Shown: positions 35,516-44,318, numbered from the stretch's first letter. The stretch: 64,000 bases of DNA from Terrabacter sp. MAHUQ-38 (GCF_014518425.1 NZ_JACVCU010000002.1:868001-932000); one strand, 5' to 3'. Translations and numbers: made by a program. The notes: generated by a model not told the origin, from the letters alone.

Positions 35516-37936
35516 GTGGCGGCCCTCGAACCACCCCACCCGCACGGCTCCTCGCGCACGCGGGAGCCGTTCGCCGACGTGCTGCGCCGATTTCGGGAGG
35601 CGGCCGGGTGGACCCAGGAGGAGCTCGCCGAACGTGCTGGCCTGACCTCGCACGGCATCAGTGCGCTCGAGCGGGGCCTGCGCTCGCGGCCCTACCCGCA
35701 CACCGTGCGCTCGCTCGCGACCGCGCTCGCTCTGGGCCAGGAGGACCGGCAGACGCTCATGGCGGCGGTCCCGCCGCGCCACCGCACACCGCATACCGCT
35801 GATGTCACCGGCATCGTCGCGACCGGTAGTGGAGCGCTGGCGGCTGCTGGCGTCGGGTCCTCCGCCAGGGGCCTGCCCGCCGACCTGACCCCGCTCGTGG
35901 GTCGGTCGGGCGACGTCGCAGCCGTGCTCGGGCTCCTGCGGTCGCCGGGCGTCCGGCTCGTCACGCTCACCGGTACGGGAGGTGTGGGCAAGACTCGGCT
36001 CGCGACGGCCGTCGCCCGGGCCGCGCGTCACGACCACTCCGGCGGCGTCGCCGTCGTGCATCTGGCAGCCGTCGAGGACGAGGCGCTCATCCTGCCGACC
36101 ATCGGGCGGGCCCTTGGGCTGCACGCCGTCGAGGGGTCCGACGAGACCGTCCTCACGGCGTTGCGCAGGCGCGACCTGCTGCTCCTGCTCGACAACCTCG
36201 AACAGCTCCGCGCGGCAGGGGTCGTCGTCGCCCGGCTGCTCGAGGAGTGCGACGGGGTCCGCGTGCTGGCGACGAGCCGGGCGGCGCTGCGCGTCCGTGG
36301 CGAGTCGGAGTATGCCGTCCAGCCCCTCGCCCTTCCCACCGGCCGTGAGGGGATGCCGGAGGTGGAGGCGGCGCCCGCGAGCCGCCTGCTGCTCAGTCGG
36401 GCGCGCGCGGTCGCCCCAGGCTTCGCCTCGAGTCCGGACGACGCGCGAGCCGTCGCGGCTCTGTCACGGCGACTGGCCGGCATACCCCTGGCCATCGAGC
36501 TGGCCGCCGCCCGGGCACGCCTGCTCTCGCCACTGCTGCTCCTCGACCGGCTGGACGACGCCCTCGACCGTGAAGGGGCGGCCGACCTGCCCGAGCGCCA
36601 GCGCACGATGCGCGCCACCCTCGACTGGAGCTACCGGCTCCTCGGCGAGCCCGAGAGGGCGCTCTACCGCCGGCTGGCGGTCTTCACGGGCGGGGCCTCG
36701 ATCGACGCGGTCGAGCAGGTGGCCGGCGACCTGGGCGACGCGCTGACCCTGCTCGAGCGACTCGTCGAGCACTCGCTCGTGCGGGTGACGACCCTCGCAG
36801 ACGGCACGGTCCGGCACTCGGTGCTCGAGCCGGTGCACCAGCACGCGGCCTCCCTCCTCGAGCCGGCGGAGGGACGGCTCGCTCGCGCCTGGCATGCCGA
36901 GGTCTACCGCGCCCGCGCGCACGAGGCCGCCCCGTCCTACGAGGGCGCTGAGCAGGTGGTCTGGCTCGATCGCTCCGAACGAGACGCGGGCAACCTCGCC
37001 GCGGCGGTCGACCACTTCCTCGCGCAGGGCGACGGGGAACGCGCCGGACAGATGGTCTGGGACCTCTGGCTCTTCTGGTGGCTGCGCGGCCACCTGCGTC
37101 AGGGTCGACGTCTCGCAGAGGCGGCCATCACCCTCGGCATGACGGCGCCGACTCGGGTGCGTGCGACCCTGACAGCGGCCTCGATGGCCTTCGCGCAGGG
37201 CGACATCGACGCGAGCGCCCGGCGCTGGGCGGAGGCCCGCCGGATCGCGAGCGACTCCGGGGACCGGCTCGGTCAGGCGTTCGCCGAGGCGGGCGAAGGA
37301 CTCGCCGCGCTGGCTTCGGGCCAGGTGGCCACGGCGCAGTCGCACTTCCTTCGGGTCGTCGACGCGGTCGACCACGACGACCCCGCCGCCGACTGGATCC
37401 TCGGCCTCACCCAGGTCTGGCTCGGCACCGTCCACCTCCTCCGCGATGAGCCGCAGGCCGCCGTCGAGCGCTGCGAGCAGGGTCTCTCCCTCGCCCGGCG
37501 ACGCGGTGACCGCCTCACGACCTACGTCGCCCTCTACGGGCTCGTCCAGGCCGCGCTCGCGCTCGGTCAGCAGGAGGAGGCGAGAGAGCTGCTCGTCGAG
37601 GGCATCGAGCTCTCGGACGAGACGGGCGACCTCGCCAACCTGTCGTTCTTCCTCGAGAGCCTCGCCGTCGTGGAGGGCTCGCGGGGTCGCCACGTCCGCG
37701 CGGCGCGCCTGCTCGGGGCCTCGACGGCGATGCGCGACCGGGTCGGCTCCGCCGTCTACGGCTACTACCTGCCCGACCCGGCCCTCCGCACCGCGACAGA
37801 GCAAGAGGCCCGCGGGTCGCTCGGACCCGATGCCCTCGCGGCCGAGCTGGCCCACGGCCGTTCGCTCACGGCCGACGAGGCGGTCGCCCTGGCGGTCGGC
37901 GACCGTCACGACACCGCCACCGAACGCACCGGCTGA
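35516..37936 (+). CDS. Large STAND-type transcriptional regulator (XRE HTH + NB-ARC ATPase + TPR-like)
   Basis: The 806-residue protein starts with an XRE-type helix-turn-helix (about 15-75, WTQEELAERAGLTSHGISAL). A STAND/NB-ARC ATPase follows (about 120-420) with Walker A GTGGVGKTRLATAV, Walker B LLLLLDNLEQL and sensor RVLATSRAALRVRGE. The remaining half (about 440-800) is made of helical repeats of TPR type. Proteins like this usually sense a ligand through the repeats and oligomerise with ATP. The target is unknown; the divergent secreted protein gene is the nearest candidate. The GTG start is set by the -10 box 6 nt upstream and by the position of the HTH. Confidence 0.87.
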   Translation: MAALEPPHPHGSSRTREPFADVLRRFREAAGWTQEELAERAGLTSHGISALERGLRSRPYPHTVRSLATALALGQEDRQTLMAAVPPRHRTPHTADVTGIVATGSGALAAAGVGSSARGLPADLTPLVGRSGDVAAVLGLLRSPGVRLVTLTGTGGVGKTRLATAVARAARHDHSGGVAVVHLAAVEDEALILPTIGRALGLHAVEGSDETVLTALRRRDLLLLLDNLEQLRAAGVVVARLLEECDGVRVLATSRAALRVRGESEYAVQPLALPTGREGMPEVEAAPASRLLLSRARAVAPGFASSPDDARAVAALSRRLAGIPLAIELAAARARLLSPLLLLDRLDDALDREGAADLPERQRTMRATLDWSYRLLGEPERALYRRLAVFTGGASIDAVEQVAGDLGDALTLLERLVEHSLVRVTTLADGTVRHSVLEPVHQHAASLLEPAEGRLARAWHAEVYRARAHEAAPSYEGAEQVVWLDRSERDAGNLAAAVDHFLAQGDGERAGQMVWDLWLFWWLRGHLRQGRRLAEAAITLGMTAPTRVRATLTAASMAFAQGDIDASARRWAEARRIASDSGDRLGQAFAEAGEGLAALASGQVATAQSHFLRVVDAVDHDDPAADWILGLTQVWLGTVHLLRDEPQAAVERCEQGLSLARRRGDRLTTYVALYGLVQAALALGQQEEARELLVEGIELSDETGDLANLSFFLESLAVVEGSRGRHVRAARLLGASTAMRDRVGSAVYGYYLPDPALRTATEQEARGSLGPDALAAELAHGRSLTADEAVALAVGDRHDTATERTG

Positions 37937-37975
37937 ACGCGCTCTCCGCCGCAGCGCCCATCCGCGACGCAAGGA

Positions 37976-38011
37976 GAGGCGCCACTCGCTCGGGGGTTCG
38001 AGTGGCGCCTC
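37976..38011 (+). terminator. Stem-loop, family member 1 (GAGGCGCC...GGCGCCTCTTCT)
   Basis: GAGGCGCCACTCG (37976-37988) pairs perfectly with 37999-38011 across the 10-nt loop CTCGGGGGTT. TCTTCT overlaps the 3' edge as a short U-rich end. Two relatives lie at 41423 and 44161. Confidence 0.75.
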
Positions 38012-38227
38012 TTCTCCTGCACCATCGCCGGATGCCGCCTCCGCGTTACACATCGCGGGCAGACGAGCTTGCACAGCGGAGCCGGACACCGCGTCTGACG
38101 GCGTCCTGCCCGACCCGGGCCGGGGGGAGAAAACGAACAGTCGGGACACCGCGACACAGATGGGGACGCCTGTGCCACACCGATCCCGACGGGCCATTGC
38201 CGCCCCCCGGACGCGGTGGGACGGTGG

Positions 38228-38243
38228 GGTGATCCAACTCACA
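38228..38243 (+). promoter_or_regulatory. Crp/GlxR-like site upstream of the M14 carboxypeptidase
   Basis: GGTGATCCAACTCACA differs from the TGTGA-N6-TCACA consensus only at its first base. It is centred about 31 bp before the ATG at 38267. The position close to the start would favour repression or a distant promoter; regulation is inferred. Confidence 0.4.
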
Positions 38244-38266
38244 CACCCGTCACACGGAGGACGTCC

Positions 38267-41200
38267 ATGAGACCTCCACGCGCGCTCACCATCGCCGTCG
38301 CCGCGGCGGCAGTCGTCGCGGCTCTCCTCGTGGCAGTTCCGTCCCAGGCCGCGCCGAACGCGGGGTCCGTGGACCGAGGCCACATCGACGCCTACTCGGC
38401 GACCGTGACCCCCGAGCAGCGCTCGCAGCTCGCCCGTCTCGGCCACGACCTCAGCGAGCAGGGGCGCTCCACCGGCACCGTCAGCCTCTACCTCACACCC
38501 GGGCAGGCCGACCAGCTCCGCAAGCTCGGCATCAACCCCCAGCTCACGAAGGTCAAGGGCGGCAAGACCGTCCGCGAGTTCGCTGCCGAGCAGGCCGCCA
38601 ACGGCTTCACCGTGTGGCGGTCCTACGACGAGCCGGGCGGCATCCGCGCGCAGCTGTATGCCGCGGCAGCCGCGAACCCGTCGGTCGCCAAGCTCGTCAC
38701 GATCGGCAAGACCGTGCAGGGCCGCGAGATCCTCGCCCTCAAGCTCACCCAGGGCGCGCCCGGCGTGGCAGACGGCAGCCGGCCCGCCGTGCTCTACAGC
38801 TCGACGCAGCACGCCCGCGAGTGGATCTCGACCGAGGTCAACCGCCGACTCATGAAGTGGTACCTCGACAAGTGGAGGGCCAACGACCCCGGGGTCAAGG
38901 CCCTGCTCCAGACCACCGAGCTGTGGTTCGTCCTCGTCGCCAACCCCGACGGCTACCAGTACACGTTCGACCACGAGCGCCTGTGGCGGAAGACGTTGCG
39001 GGACAACAACGGTGACGGCCAGATCACCGTCGGCGACGGTGTCGACCCGAACCGCAACTGGCCGAACCACTGGGGCTACGACAACGAGGGCTCGTCCGAC
39101 ATCACGTCGAGCGAGACCTACCGCGGCACCGGCCCGGTGTCCGAGCCCGAGACGGCGGCGCTCAAGGGGCTGCTCGACCGGATCGGTTTCGCCTTCCAGG
39201 TCAACTGGCACTCCGCCGGCCAGTGGCTGCTCTACGCCGAGGGCTGGCAGATCGCCACCCCGACCGCGGACGACCCGATCTACTACGCCATGTCCGGCAA
39301 CCTCGACAAGCCGGCGATCGAGGACTTCCACCCCGGACTCAGCTCCGACGTCCTCTACGTCACGAACGGCGAGACGACGGACTACGCGCACGCCGTGACC
39401 GACGCCCTGGCGTGGACGCCGGAGCTCTCGGAGGGCTGCGCGGGCTGCGGGTTCGTCTTCCCCGATGACGAGGCGCTCGTGCAGAAGGAGTTCCTCCGCA
39501 ACCTGCCGTTCGCCGACTCCGTGGCGCGATCGGCTCTCGACCCGGACGACCCGGTGTCCGTCGTCGGGCTCGACACCGAGCCCTTCTACGTCGACAGCGC
39601 CGACCCGTACAAGCGCGGCATCCCTGGCACGCAGCTGAGCTTCGCCTACTCCTACGGAGATCCCCAACCCGTTGCCGTCAACGCCAAGCGAAGCCTCGGG
39701 GCCGTGACCGTGAAGTACCGCATCAACGGCGGCCCGGTGAAGTCGGCCACCACCGCGGAATGGGCCGGGGGCGAGACGTACACGCCGGCGTCGGTGTACT
39801 ACCACCAGATGCGCGGACAGGTGAAGGGCACGAGTCCCGGCGACTCGGTCCAGGTCTGGTTCGAGGGCGGCGGCGAGGTGAGCCCGTCGTTCACGTACCG
39901 CGCCGTCTCCGAGAGCAGCGACCGCGTGCTCGTCGTGGCGGCCGAGGACTACACCGGCGCATCGCCGGTGCAGAGCACCAGCGGTCCGCACTACGCGAGC
40001 TACTACACCGCGGCGCTCACGGCCAACGGCATCGCCTCGGATCTCTACGACATCGACGCCCGTGGCCGTACGGCACCCGACGCGCTGGGCGTGCTGAGCC
40101 ACTACGACAGCGTCGTGATGGAGACCGGTGACGACGTCATCACGCGGCGCGCCGGGTGGGGTCCCGGGAACGCCGACCGTCTGGCGCTGGACGAGCTGCT
40201 CGAGCTGCGCGCCTACCTCAACGAGGGCGGCACGGTGCTGTATGCCGGCGACTTCGCCGGCCAGCAGTACGCCAGCAGCATCACCGAGCAGCTCTACGAC
40301 CCGCAGGGCGAGATCCAGTGCGACACGGCCCCTGCGCCGAACGTCGATCCACGTCGCTGCCTTTTCCTCTCAGGCTCCGGCGACGGGACGAACGACGTGC
40401 TGCAGTACTCGTTCGGCGCCTACCTCATGGTGTCCGAGGACGGCCTCGACGAGCGCGGCCGGGCCTTCGACTCGGTCGGCATCGACACGCCCCTCACCGG
40501 CCTCACGTGGGGCCTCAACGGCGGCCAGAGCGCGAAGAACCAGGACATCACCGCCTCGTTCCTCGCGACGAGCGGCATCCTGCCGCTGTCGGACTTCCCG
40601 CAGTTCGAGAGCTGGCCGTCGTCACGCTGGGTGAAGCCCGGCGGGCCCTTCGAGCCGCACACCGGCACGCAGTACGTCTACTCGCAGATCGCGGACGTCA
40701 CGTACAAGCGGCTGACTCGGCAAGTCGCGGTGCCCGCAGGCGGAGGCTCCCTCTCGTTCTGGTCGTCGTACGACACCGAGCAGGCTTGGGACCACGTGTT
40801 CGTCGAGGCCCGCACGCCGGGCGGCGACGACTGGACGACGCTGCCCGACCGCAACGGTCACACGACGACCGCGACCGGCGACAGCTGCCCCGAGGGGTGG
40901 CAGGACCTGCACCCGCACCTGGCGCACTACCAGACGTTCGTCGACAACCCCGCTCCCGCGGACGACACCTGCACCTCCACCGGCACGACGGGGTCGTGGA
41001 ACGCCGCGTCGGGCAGCTCGGGTGGCTGGGTGCAGTGGAACGTCGACCTGTCAGCGTGGCAGGGCAGGACCGTCGAGATCTCGATCGCGTACGCCAGCGA
41101 CTGGGCCGTGCAGGGCGTCGGCGCCTTCGTCGACGACGTCACCTACCCGAACGGGACGACGGAGTCGTTCGAGACGGGGCTCGGAGGTTGGGTCGCCGGG

Positions 41201-41386
41201 CCCGCTCCCGCCGGCAGTGCCGGCAACGCCAACACGTGGGTGCGCACCGACGCCAGCGGGTTCAAGGTCGGCAACTCGGTCACGACTCCAGACACCGTGA
41301 TCCTCGGCTTCGGGCTGGAGGGGGTGACGACCTCGGCCAAGCGCACCGCACTGATGGGTGCCGTCATGAGTCACCTGCTGCAGTGA
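38267..41386 (+). CDS. Secreted M14-family zinc carboxypeptidase, 1039 aa
   Basis: The protein has a Sec signal peptide (about 1-29) and a propeptide-like region to about 120. An M14 carboxypeptidase domain follows (about 125-420). Zinc ligands are in QHAREW (His and Glu, near 181) and NWHSAGQ (His, near 314). DPNRNW holds the substrate-binding Asn-Arg, and TPELSEGC (near 387) the catalytic Glu. After it come an Ig-like part, a region resembling a flavodoxin/GATase-like fold (LNEGGTVLYAGDFAGQQYAS) and a C-terminal beta-sandwich with SLSFWSSYDTEQAWDH. It is much longer than classic carboxypeptidases (about 300 residues) but matches an actinobacterial secreted type. It probably digests external protein. 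ATG 38267 follows GGAGG by 7 nt. Confidence 0.9.
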   Translation: MRPPRALTIAVAAAAVVAALLVAVPSQAAPNAGSVDRGHIDAYSATVTPEQRSQLARLGHDLSEQGRSTGTVSLYLTPGQADQLRKLGINPQLTKVKGGKTVREFAAEQAANGFTVWRSYDEPGGIRAQLYAAAAANPSVAKLVTIGKTVQGREILALKLTQGAPGVADGSRPAVLYSSTQHAREWISTEVNRRLMKWYLDKWRANDPGVKALLQTTELWFVLVANPDGYQYTFDHERLWRKTLRDNNGDGQITVGDGVDPNRNWPNHWGYDNEGSSDITSSETYRGTGPVSEPETAALKGLLDRIGFAFQVNWHSAGQWLLYAEGWQIATPTADDPIYYAMSGNLDKPAIEDFHPGLSSDVLYVTNGETTDYAHAVTDALAWTPELSEGCAGCGFVFPDDEALVQKEFLRNLPFADSVARSALDPDDPVSVVGLDTEPFYVDSADPYKRGIPGTQLSFAYSYGDPQPVAVNAKRSLGAVTVKYRINGGPVKSATTAEWAGGETYTPASVYYHQMRGQVKGTSPGDSVQVWFEGGGEVSPSFTYRAVSESSDRVLVVAAEDYTGASPVQSTSGPHYASYYTAALTANGIASDLYDIDARGRTAPDALGVLSHYDSVVMETGDDVITRRAGWGPGNADRLALDELLELRAYLNEGGTVLYAGDFAGQQYASSITEQLYDPQGEIQCDTAPAPNVDPRRCLFLSGSGDGTNDVLQYSFGAYLMVSEDGLDERGRAFDSVGIDTPLTGLTWGLNGGQSAKNQDITASFLATSGILPLSDFPQFESWPSSRWVKPGGPFEPHTGTQYVYSQIADVTYKRLTRQVAVPAGGGSLSFWSSYDTEQAWDHVFVEARTPGGDDWTTLPDRNGHTTTATGDSCPEGWQDLHPHLAHYQTFVDNPAPADDTCTSTGTTGSWNAASGSSGGWVQWNVDLSAWQGRTVEISIAYASDWAVQGVGAFVDDVTYPNGTTESFETGLGGWVAGPAPAGSAGNANTWVRTDASGFKVGNSVTTPDTVILGFGLEGVTTSAKRTALMGAVMSHLLQ

Positions 41387-41422
41387 GGCGACCCGGCCGC
41401 CGACACGAGAGCTGACAAGGGA

Positions 41423-41457
41423 GAGGCGCCACCCGATCGGGTCCGGGCGGCGCCTCT
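41423..41457. terminator. Stem-loop, family member 2, between convergent genes
   Basis: GAGGCGCC-ACCCG (41423-41435) pairs with CGGGC-GGCGCCTC (41444-41456) with one mismatch and a loop around ATCGGGTC; TCTTCT follows. It lies between the M14 gene and the convergent 200-aa gene and can serve both. Confidence 0.7.
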
Positions 41458-41523
41458 TCTACACGCAGCATCCGCTGAGGGTGCCGCGACGTTAGAGGCA
41501 CCCGCGGCCTGCCGGGAGCAGGA

Positions 41524-42126
41524 TCACACGGACGGGCGGCTGCCGACGGCGTCGAGGAGCGCCGCGTACGACGCCACGAGGGCCCGGCGCTCGGCGGCGA
41601 GGAGGGGGTCGTAGCGATCGCAGCCGTTGCGCACCCACCGGTCCGACAGGTCCATCGCCTCGACGCGCCACGCCGCCGCCGGGCGAACGTCCTCTGGGCC
41701 GGCCGTGTAGACGTACGCGTAGAGGTCGACGAGCGCGCCGACGAGGTCGTCGGTCGTGACGTCACCGTCGTGCTGGTGCTCGCGGTGCACGCGCCACCAC
41801 TCGACCTCGAGCGCGGCGGCGCGCGCGGGATCGAGAGCGAGCGAGCCCTCCCTCGCGACGAGCGAGTAGAAGCGTCGCATCAGCTCGCGGGACCGGACCG
41901 GGTCGTTCTCGGGGTAGGGCGCCCATGCCTGGTTCGCTCGCAGGACGAGCCAGGCCCCGCGCAGGGTGTCGCGCCGACGCATGCCGAAGCCGGCAGCCAC
42001 CATGCCCACCGAGGCCCGCAGGAAGTCCACCCATTCGTGCCGGTAGTAGGCCGCCCAGGCCTCAGTCTCGCGGTGCCCCACCTCGACCGCGTCGAAGGAC
42101 CGTGGCCCGTGCGTCCGTGCTCCCAT
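41524..42126 (-). CDS. Conserved protein of unknown function, 200 aa
   Basis: The 200-residue product is soluble and mostly helical, rich in Trp, Tyr and Arg. It contains AWAAYYRHEWVDFLRASVGM near the N-terminus and EVEWWRVHREHQHDG in the middle, with several His that could bind a ligand. I recall similar actinobacterial proteins without assigned function. The ATG at 42126 follows GAGGAGG by 4 nt. It is divergent from the DUF5995 gene, with 112 bp between starts, and converges with the M14 gene. Confidence 0.78.
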   Translation of the reverse strand: MGARTHGPRSFDAVEVGHRETEAWAAYYRHEWVDFLRASVGMVAAGFGMRRRDTLRGAWLVLRANQAWAPYPENDPVRSRELMRRFYSLVAREGSLALDPARAAALEVEWWRVHREHQHDGDVTTDDLVGALVDLYAYVYTAGPEDVRPAAAWRVEAMDLSDRWVRNGCDRYDPLLAAERRALVASYAALLDAVGSRPSV

Positions 42127-42196
42127 CCGGCCTCCTCGACCAGGCGCCTCGCATCGGGACGGCCGGATTCGACTGACGCCGTGCGACTCCCGCCCC

Positions 42197-42202
42197 AGAA
42201 TA
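42197..42202 (-). promoter_or_regulatory. -10 box (TATTCT) for the 200-aa gene
   Basis: On the minus strand TATTCT lies about 70 bp upstream of the ATG at 42126, giving a leader of some 60 nt with a ribosome site. It is one of few AT-rich hexamers in this divergent gap. Confidence 0.35.
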
Positions 42203-42238
42203 GGAGCCGAGCAGCGTGGCGGTGAGGAGATTGCGACG

Positions 42239-43003
42239 ATGACCGAGGGCGTGCACGGACGGACGATCTCCGACGTCGTCGACCGGATGACGTCGCTTCT
42301 CGACGCCATGCCCCCGCACCTGGCGGCGCGGCGTACGTTCCTCGCCACCTACCTGCGCACCACCCGCGCCGTGTCGGACGCCATCGAGGGCGCCGCCTTC
42401 GAGGACCCCGCGTGGGTCGAGGCCTGGGACGTCGTCTTCGCGGACCTCTACCTCGATGCCCTGGACGCAGATCTCGTCGCCGATCCGACGCGGCCGGCAT
42501 CCCGTCCCTGGCGGCTCGCGTTCGCCGCCCCGCCGGACCTGCCGGCCCTGCGCCAGGTGCTCCTCGGGATCAACGCGCACATCAACTACGACCTGCCCCA
42601 GGCCCTGCTCGCCGTCATCAGTGACGCCGAGTTCGCCGATCCGAGGGTGGTCGAGAAGCGGCGGCGCGACCACGAGCGCATCGACGCGGTGCTGGCCGGC
42701 AGGGTCGCAGCCGAGGACGACGAGCTGGCTGCGCAGTCGGCGAGGAGCACGGTCGACCGCCTGCTCACCCCACTCAACCACCGCGCCTCCGCGCGTTTCC
42801 TGCGCGAGGCGCGCAACAAGGTGTGGCACAACACGATCGAGCTCCAGCGCGCCCGCCTTGCGGGCCCGGAGCCGTATGCCGTCCGGCTCGCCGAGCTCGA
42901 GGTGCTCAGCGCCGCACGGATCGCCGACCTGCTGGCGCCGGGGCAGGTGCTGCTGCGGCTCGCGGCTGCCGGGTTCGGCGTCCGCCTACCGCCGGAGGCG
43001 TGA
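42239..43003 (+). CDS. DUF5995 family protein
   Basis: This 254-residue protein contains the segment VLLGINAHINYDLPQALLAV (about 103-122), which I associate with the DUF5995 family. Conserved His, Asn and Asp in that stretch could form a metal or active site. The remaining sequence is helical, with RRRDHERIDAVLAGR and LREARNKVWHNTIEL. No signal peptide or membrane helix is visible. Function is unknown. The ATG at 42239 follows GAGGAG by about 8 nt. It converges with the ArsC-like gene, 15 bp apart. Confidence 0.8.
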   Translation: MTEGVHGRTISDVVDRMTSLLDAMPPHLAARRTFLATYLRTTRAVSDAIEGAAFEDPAWVEAWDVVFADLYLDALDADLVADPTRPASRPWRLAFAAPPDLPALRQVLLGINAHINYDLPQALLAVISDAEFADPRVVEKRRRDHERIDAVLAGRVAAEDDELAAQSARSTVDRLLTPLNHRASARFLREARNKVWHNTIELQRARLAGPEPYAVRLAELEVLSAARIADLLAPGQVLLRLAAAGFGVRLPPEA

Positions 43004-43018
43004 GGCGCCCGCAGCGGG

Positions 43019-43375
43019 TCACGGCGCGAGGAAGGCGACGACCCGCTCCTTGGGTCGTCCGATGATCGCGCGGTCGCCCCTCACGACCACCGGGCGCTGC
43101 ATGAGCCGGGGATGCTGCGTCAGGACCGCGACGACCTGCTCGCGCGTCTCGACGTCCGCGTCGGTCAGGCCTACCTCGCGGAAGTGGGCGTCCCGCCGGA
43201 CCAGGTCGGTCGGGGCGTCCTCGAGCTTGTCGAGCAGGTCCTCGAGCTGGGCTGCGTCGAGCGGGTGGCGCAGGTAGTCCACGACGTCCGCGGTCACCTT
43301 CGCCTCGCCGATGCGCTCCATGGCGGCACGGGAGGTGGAGCAGCTCTGGTTGTGCAGGATCGTCACGTCGCTCAT
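43019..43375 (-). CDS. ArsC/Spx-family reductase (arsenate reductase-like)
   Basis: This 118-residue thioredoxin-fold protein has the ArsC start TILHNQSCSTSRAAMERIGE, with the single catalytic Cys at residue 12 followed by Ser-Thr-Ser-Arg. The later RPVVVRGDRAIIGRPKERV contains the Arg residues that bind the oxyanion in ArsC. It matches glutaredoxin-dependent or mycothiol-type arsenate reductases, but many such proteins have other roles, and no other ars gene is nearby. The ATG at 43375 sits 6 nt after a TAGGGT box and lacks a ribosome site, so the mRNA is probably leaderless. Confidence 0.85.
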   Translation of the reverse strand: MSDVTILHNQSCSTSRAAMERIGEAKVTADVVDYLRHPLDAAQLEDLLDKLEDAPTDLVRRDAHFREVGLTDADVETREQVVAVLTQHPRLMQRPVVVRGDRAIIGRPKERVVAFLAP

Positions 43376-43381
43376 GGCCCG

Positions 43382-43387
43382 ACCCTA
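43382..43387 (-). promoter_or_regulatory. -10 box (TAGGGT) of the ArsC-like gene
   Basis: On the minus strand TAGGGT is followed by CGGGCC and then ATG, the leaderless arrangement. Confidence 0.55.
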
Positions 43388-43532
43388 GCCGTGGCACTCG
43401 CCCACCACGCCTGCCCTGTGCACCCACCGGGCACCCGAGGCACCGCAACGTGGGGCTCACGCCGGCGCAACCGGCCCGACACGTCCGTCGGGCACGGTGG
43501 GGTCACCAGGCCCCCATCCGAAGGGCAGCACC

Positions 43533-44006
43533 ATGGACACGACCGAGCGAGGGATCGCCCTCGTCGCCCACGACAACAAGAAGCCCGAGCTGCTCCGCTG
43601 GGCCGCATTCAACAGTGAGACGCTCGCCCAGCACAGGCTCTTCGCCACGGGCACGACCGGAACGCTCCTGCAGTACGAGCTCGGCCTGCCGGTGACGCGG
43701 CTGCTCAGCGGACCCGTGGGCGGCGACCAGCAGATCGGTGCACGCATCGCCGAGGGCACGATCGACCTGCTCGTCTTCTTCTGGGACCCGCTGGAGCCAC
43801 AGCCGCACGACCCGGACGTCAAGGCGCTGCTGCGCGTGGCCGCCGTCTGGAACACGGCCGTCGCGTGCAACGTGGCGAGCGCGGACCTCATGATCTCCTC
43901 GCCGCTCCTGTCAGGGGACTACACGCCGGTCCGCCCCGACTTCGGCGACCGAATGCTGACGAGCGACATGTCCGGGAAATCCAACGGTCCCACCCTCGTC
44001 GCCTGA
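43533..44006 (+). CDS. mgsA: Methylglyoxal synthase
   Basis: This 157-residue enzyme converts dihydroxyacetone phosphate to methylglyoxal and phosphate, a bypass of lower glycolysis. Family motifs are [17 protein letters not shown] (His near the start), [24 protein letters not shown] (catalytic Asp) and [20 protein letters not shown] (second His/Asp pair), ending with [13 protein letters not shown]. Length is normal. The ATG at 43533 follows GAAGGG by 7 nt. The gene lies just before the threonate operon, whose end product would be the same metabolite, but a terminator-like hairpin separates them. Confidence 0.92.
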   Translation: MDTTERGIALVAHDNKKPELLRWAAFNSETLAQHRLFATGTTGTLLQYELGLPVTRLLSGPVGGDQQIGARIAEGTIDLLVFFWDPLEPQPHDPDVKALLRVAAVWNTAVACNVASADLMISSPLLSGDYTPVRPDFGDRMLTSDMSGKSNGPTLVA

Positions 44007-44160
44007 CCCGACACCACCGTCACTCCGGGTGCCGACATCGTGTCGCTCATTGACGCAGCCCACCGGCAACGGAGCCGTGGCGGGAGTCCTGCGGGCTCGA
44101 AGGGCTGATCGCCGCAACCATCCAGCCACGGCGGGGTGCATGCGGCCGTCCGCACATGAA

Positions 44161-44200
44161 AGAGGCGCCGATCCGCTCGGGGGTTCGGATCGGCGCCTCT
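44161..44200 (+). terminator. Stem-loop, family member 3, after mgsA
   Basis: AGAGGCGCCGATCCG (44161-44175) pairs perfectly with 44186-44200 across CTCGGGGGTT, the same loop as member 1; TCTGTCCCTT follows. It lies 155 bp after the mgsA stop. Confidence 0.75.
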
Positions 44201-44267
44201 TCTGTCCCTTCAATCGGTGCCCGCCGAGCTCGCGTCACACGCTCACGAACAGGTTGTCGCGCGGCGA

Positions 44268-44283
44268 TGTGATGTAGATCACA
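44268..44283 (+). promoter_or_regulatory. Crp/GlxR-type binding site of the sugar-acid operon
   Basis: TGTGATGTAGATCACA matches the Crp pattern TGTGA-N6-TCACA exactly, and also the corynebacterial GlxR pattern with central TA. It is centred about 45 bp before the inferred transcript start, close to an activator position. This suggests carbon catabolite control of the operon through cAMP; binding is inferred. Confidence 0.7.
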
Positions 44284-44303
44284 GTGCGCCACGCTATTCA
44301 TCA

Positions 44304-44318
44304 GGTCATACTATGACC
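44304..44318 (+). promoter_or_regulatory. GntR/FadR-type operator overlapping the -10 box
   Basis: GGTCATACTATGACC is a perfect palindrome with a 3-bp centre. Inside it TACTAT (44309-44314) makes a good -10 hexamer. A repressor bound here would block RNA polymerase. The FadR-family gene at the end of the operon is the natural candidate for binding it. Confidence 0.65.

Larger units (their letters stand above)
37937..38266 (+). other. 330-bp intergenic region before the M14 carboxypeptidase
   Basis: This gap holds a strong terminator-like hairpin (37976-38011) behind the regulator, a middle part without recognisable features, and a Crp-like palindrome (38228-38243). A GGAGG ribosome site lies 7 nt before the carboxypeptidase ATG. 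Short open frames here show no ribosome sites or motifs. Confidence 0.6.

Noticed and set aside
36464-40102. 1212-codon open frame antisense to the STAND regulator and M14 gene
   Set aside because: It crosses a terminator and two well-supported genes, has no recognisable domain and no start signal.
44047-44301. 84-codon minus-strand frame in the operon control region
   Set aside because: It lies over the stem-loop and the Crp site, has no ribosome site and no similarity I can see; the region reads better as regulatory DNA.
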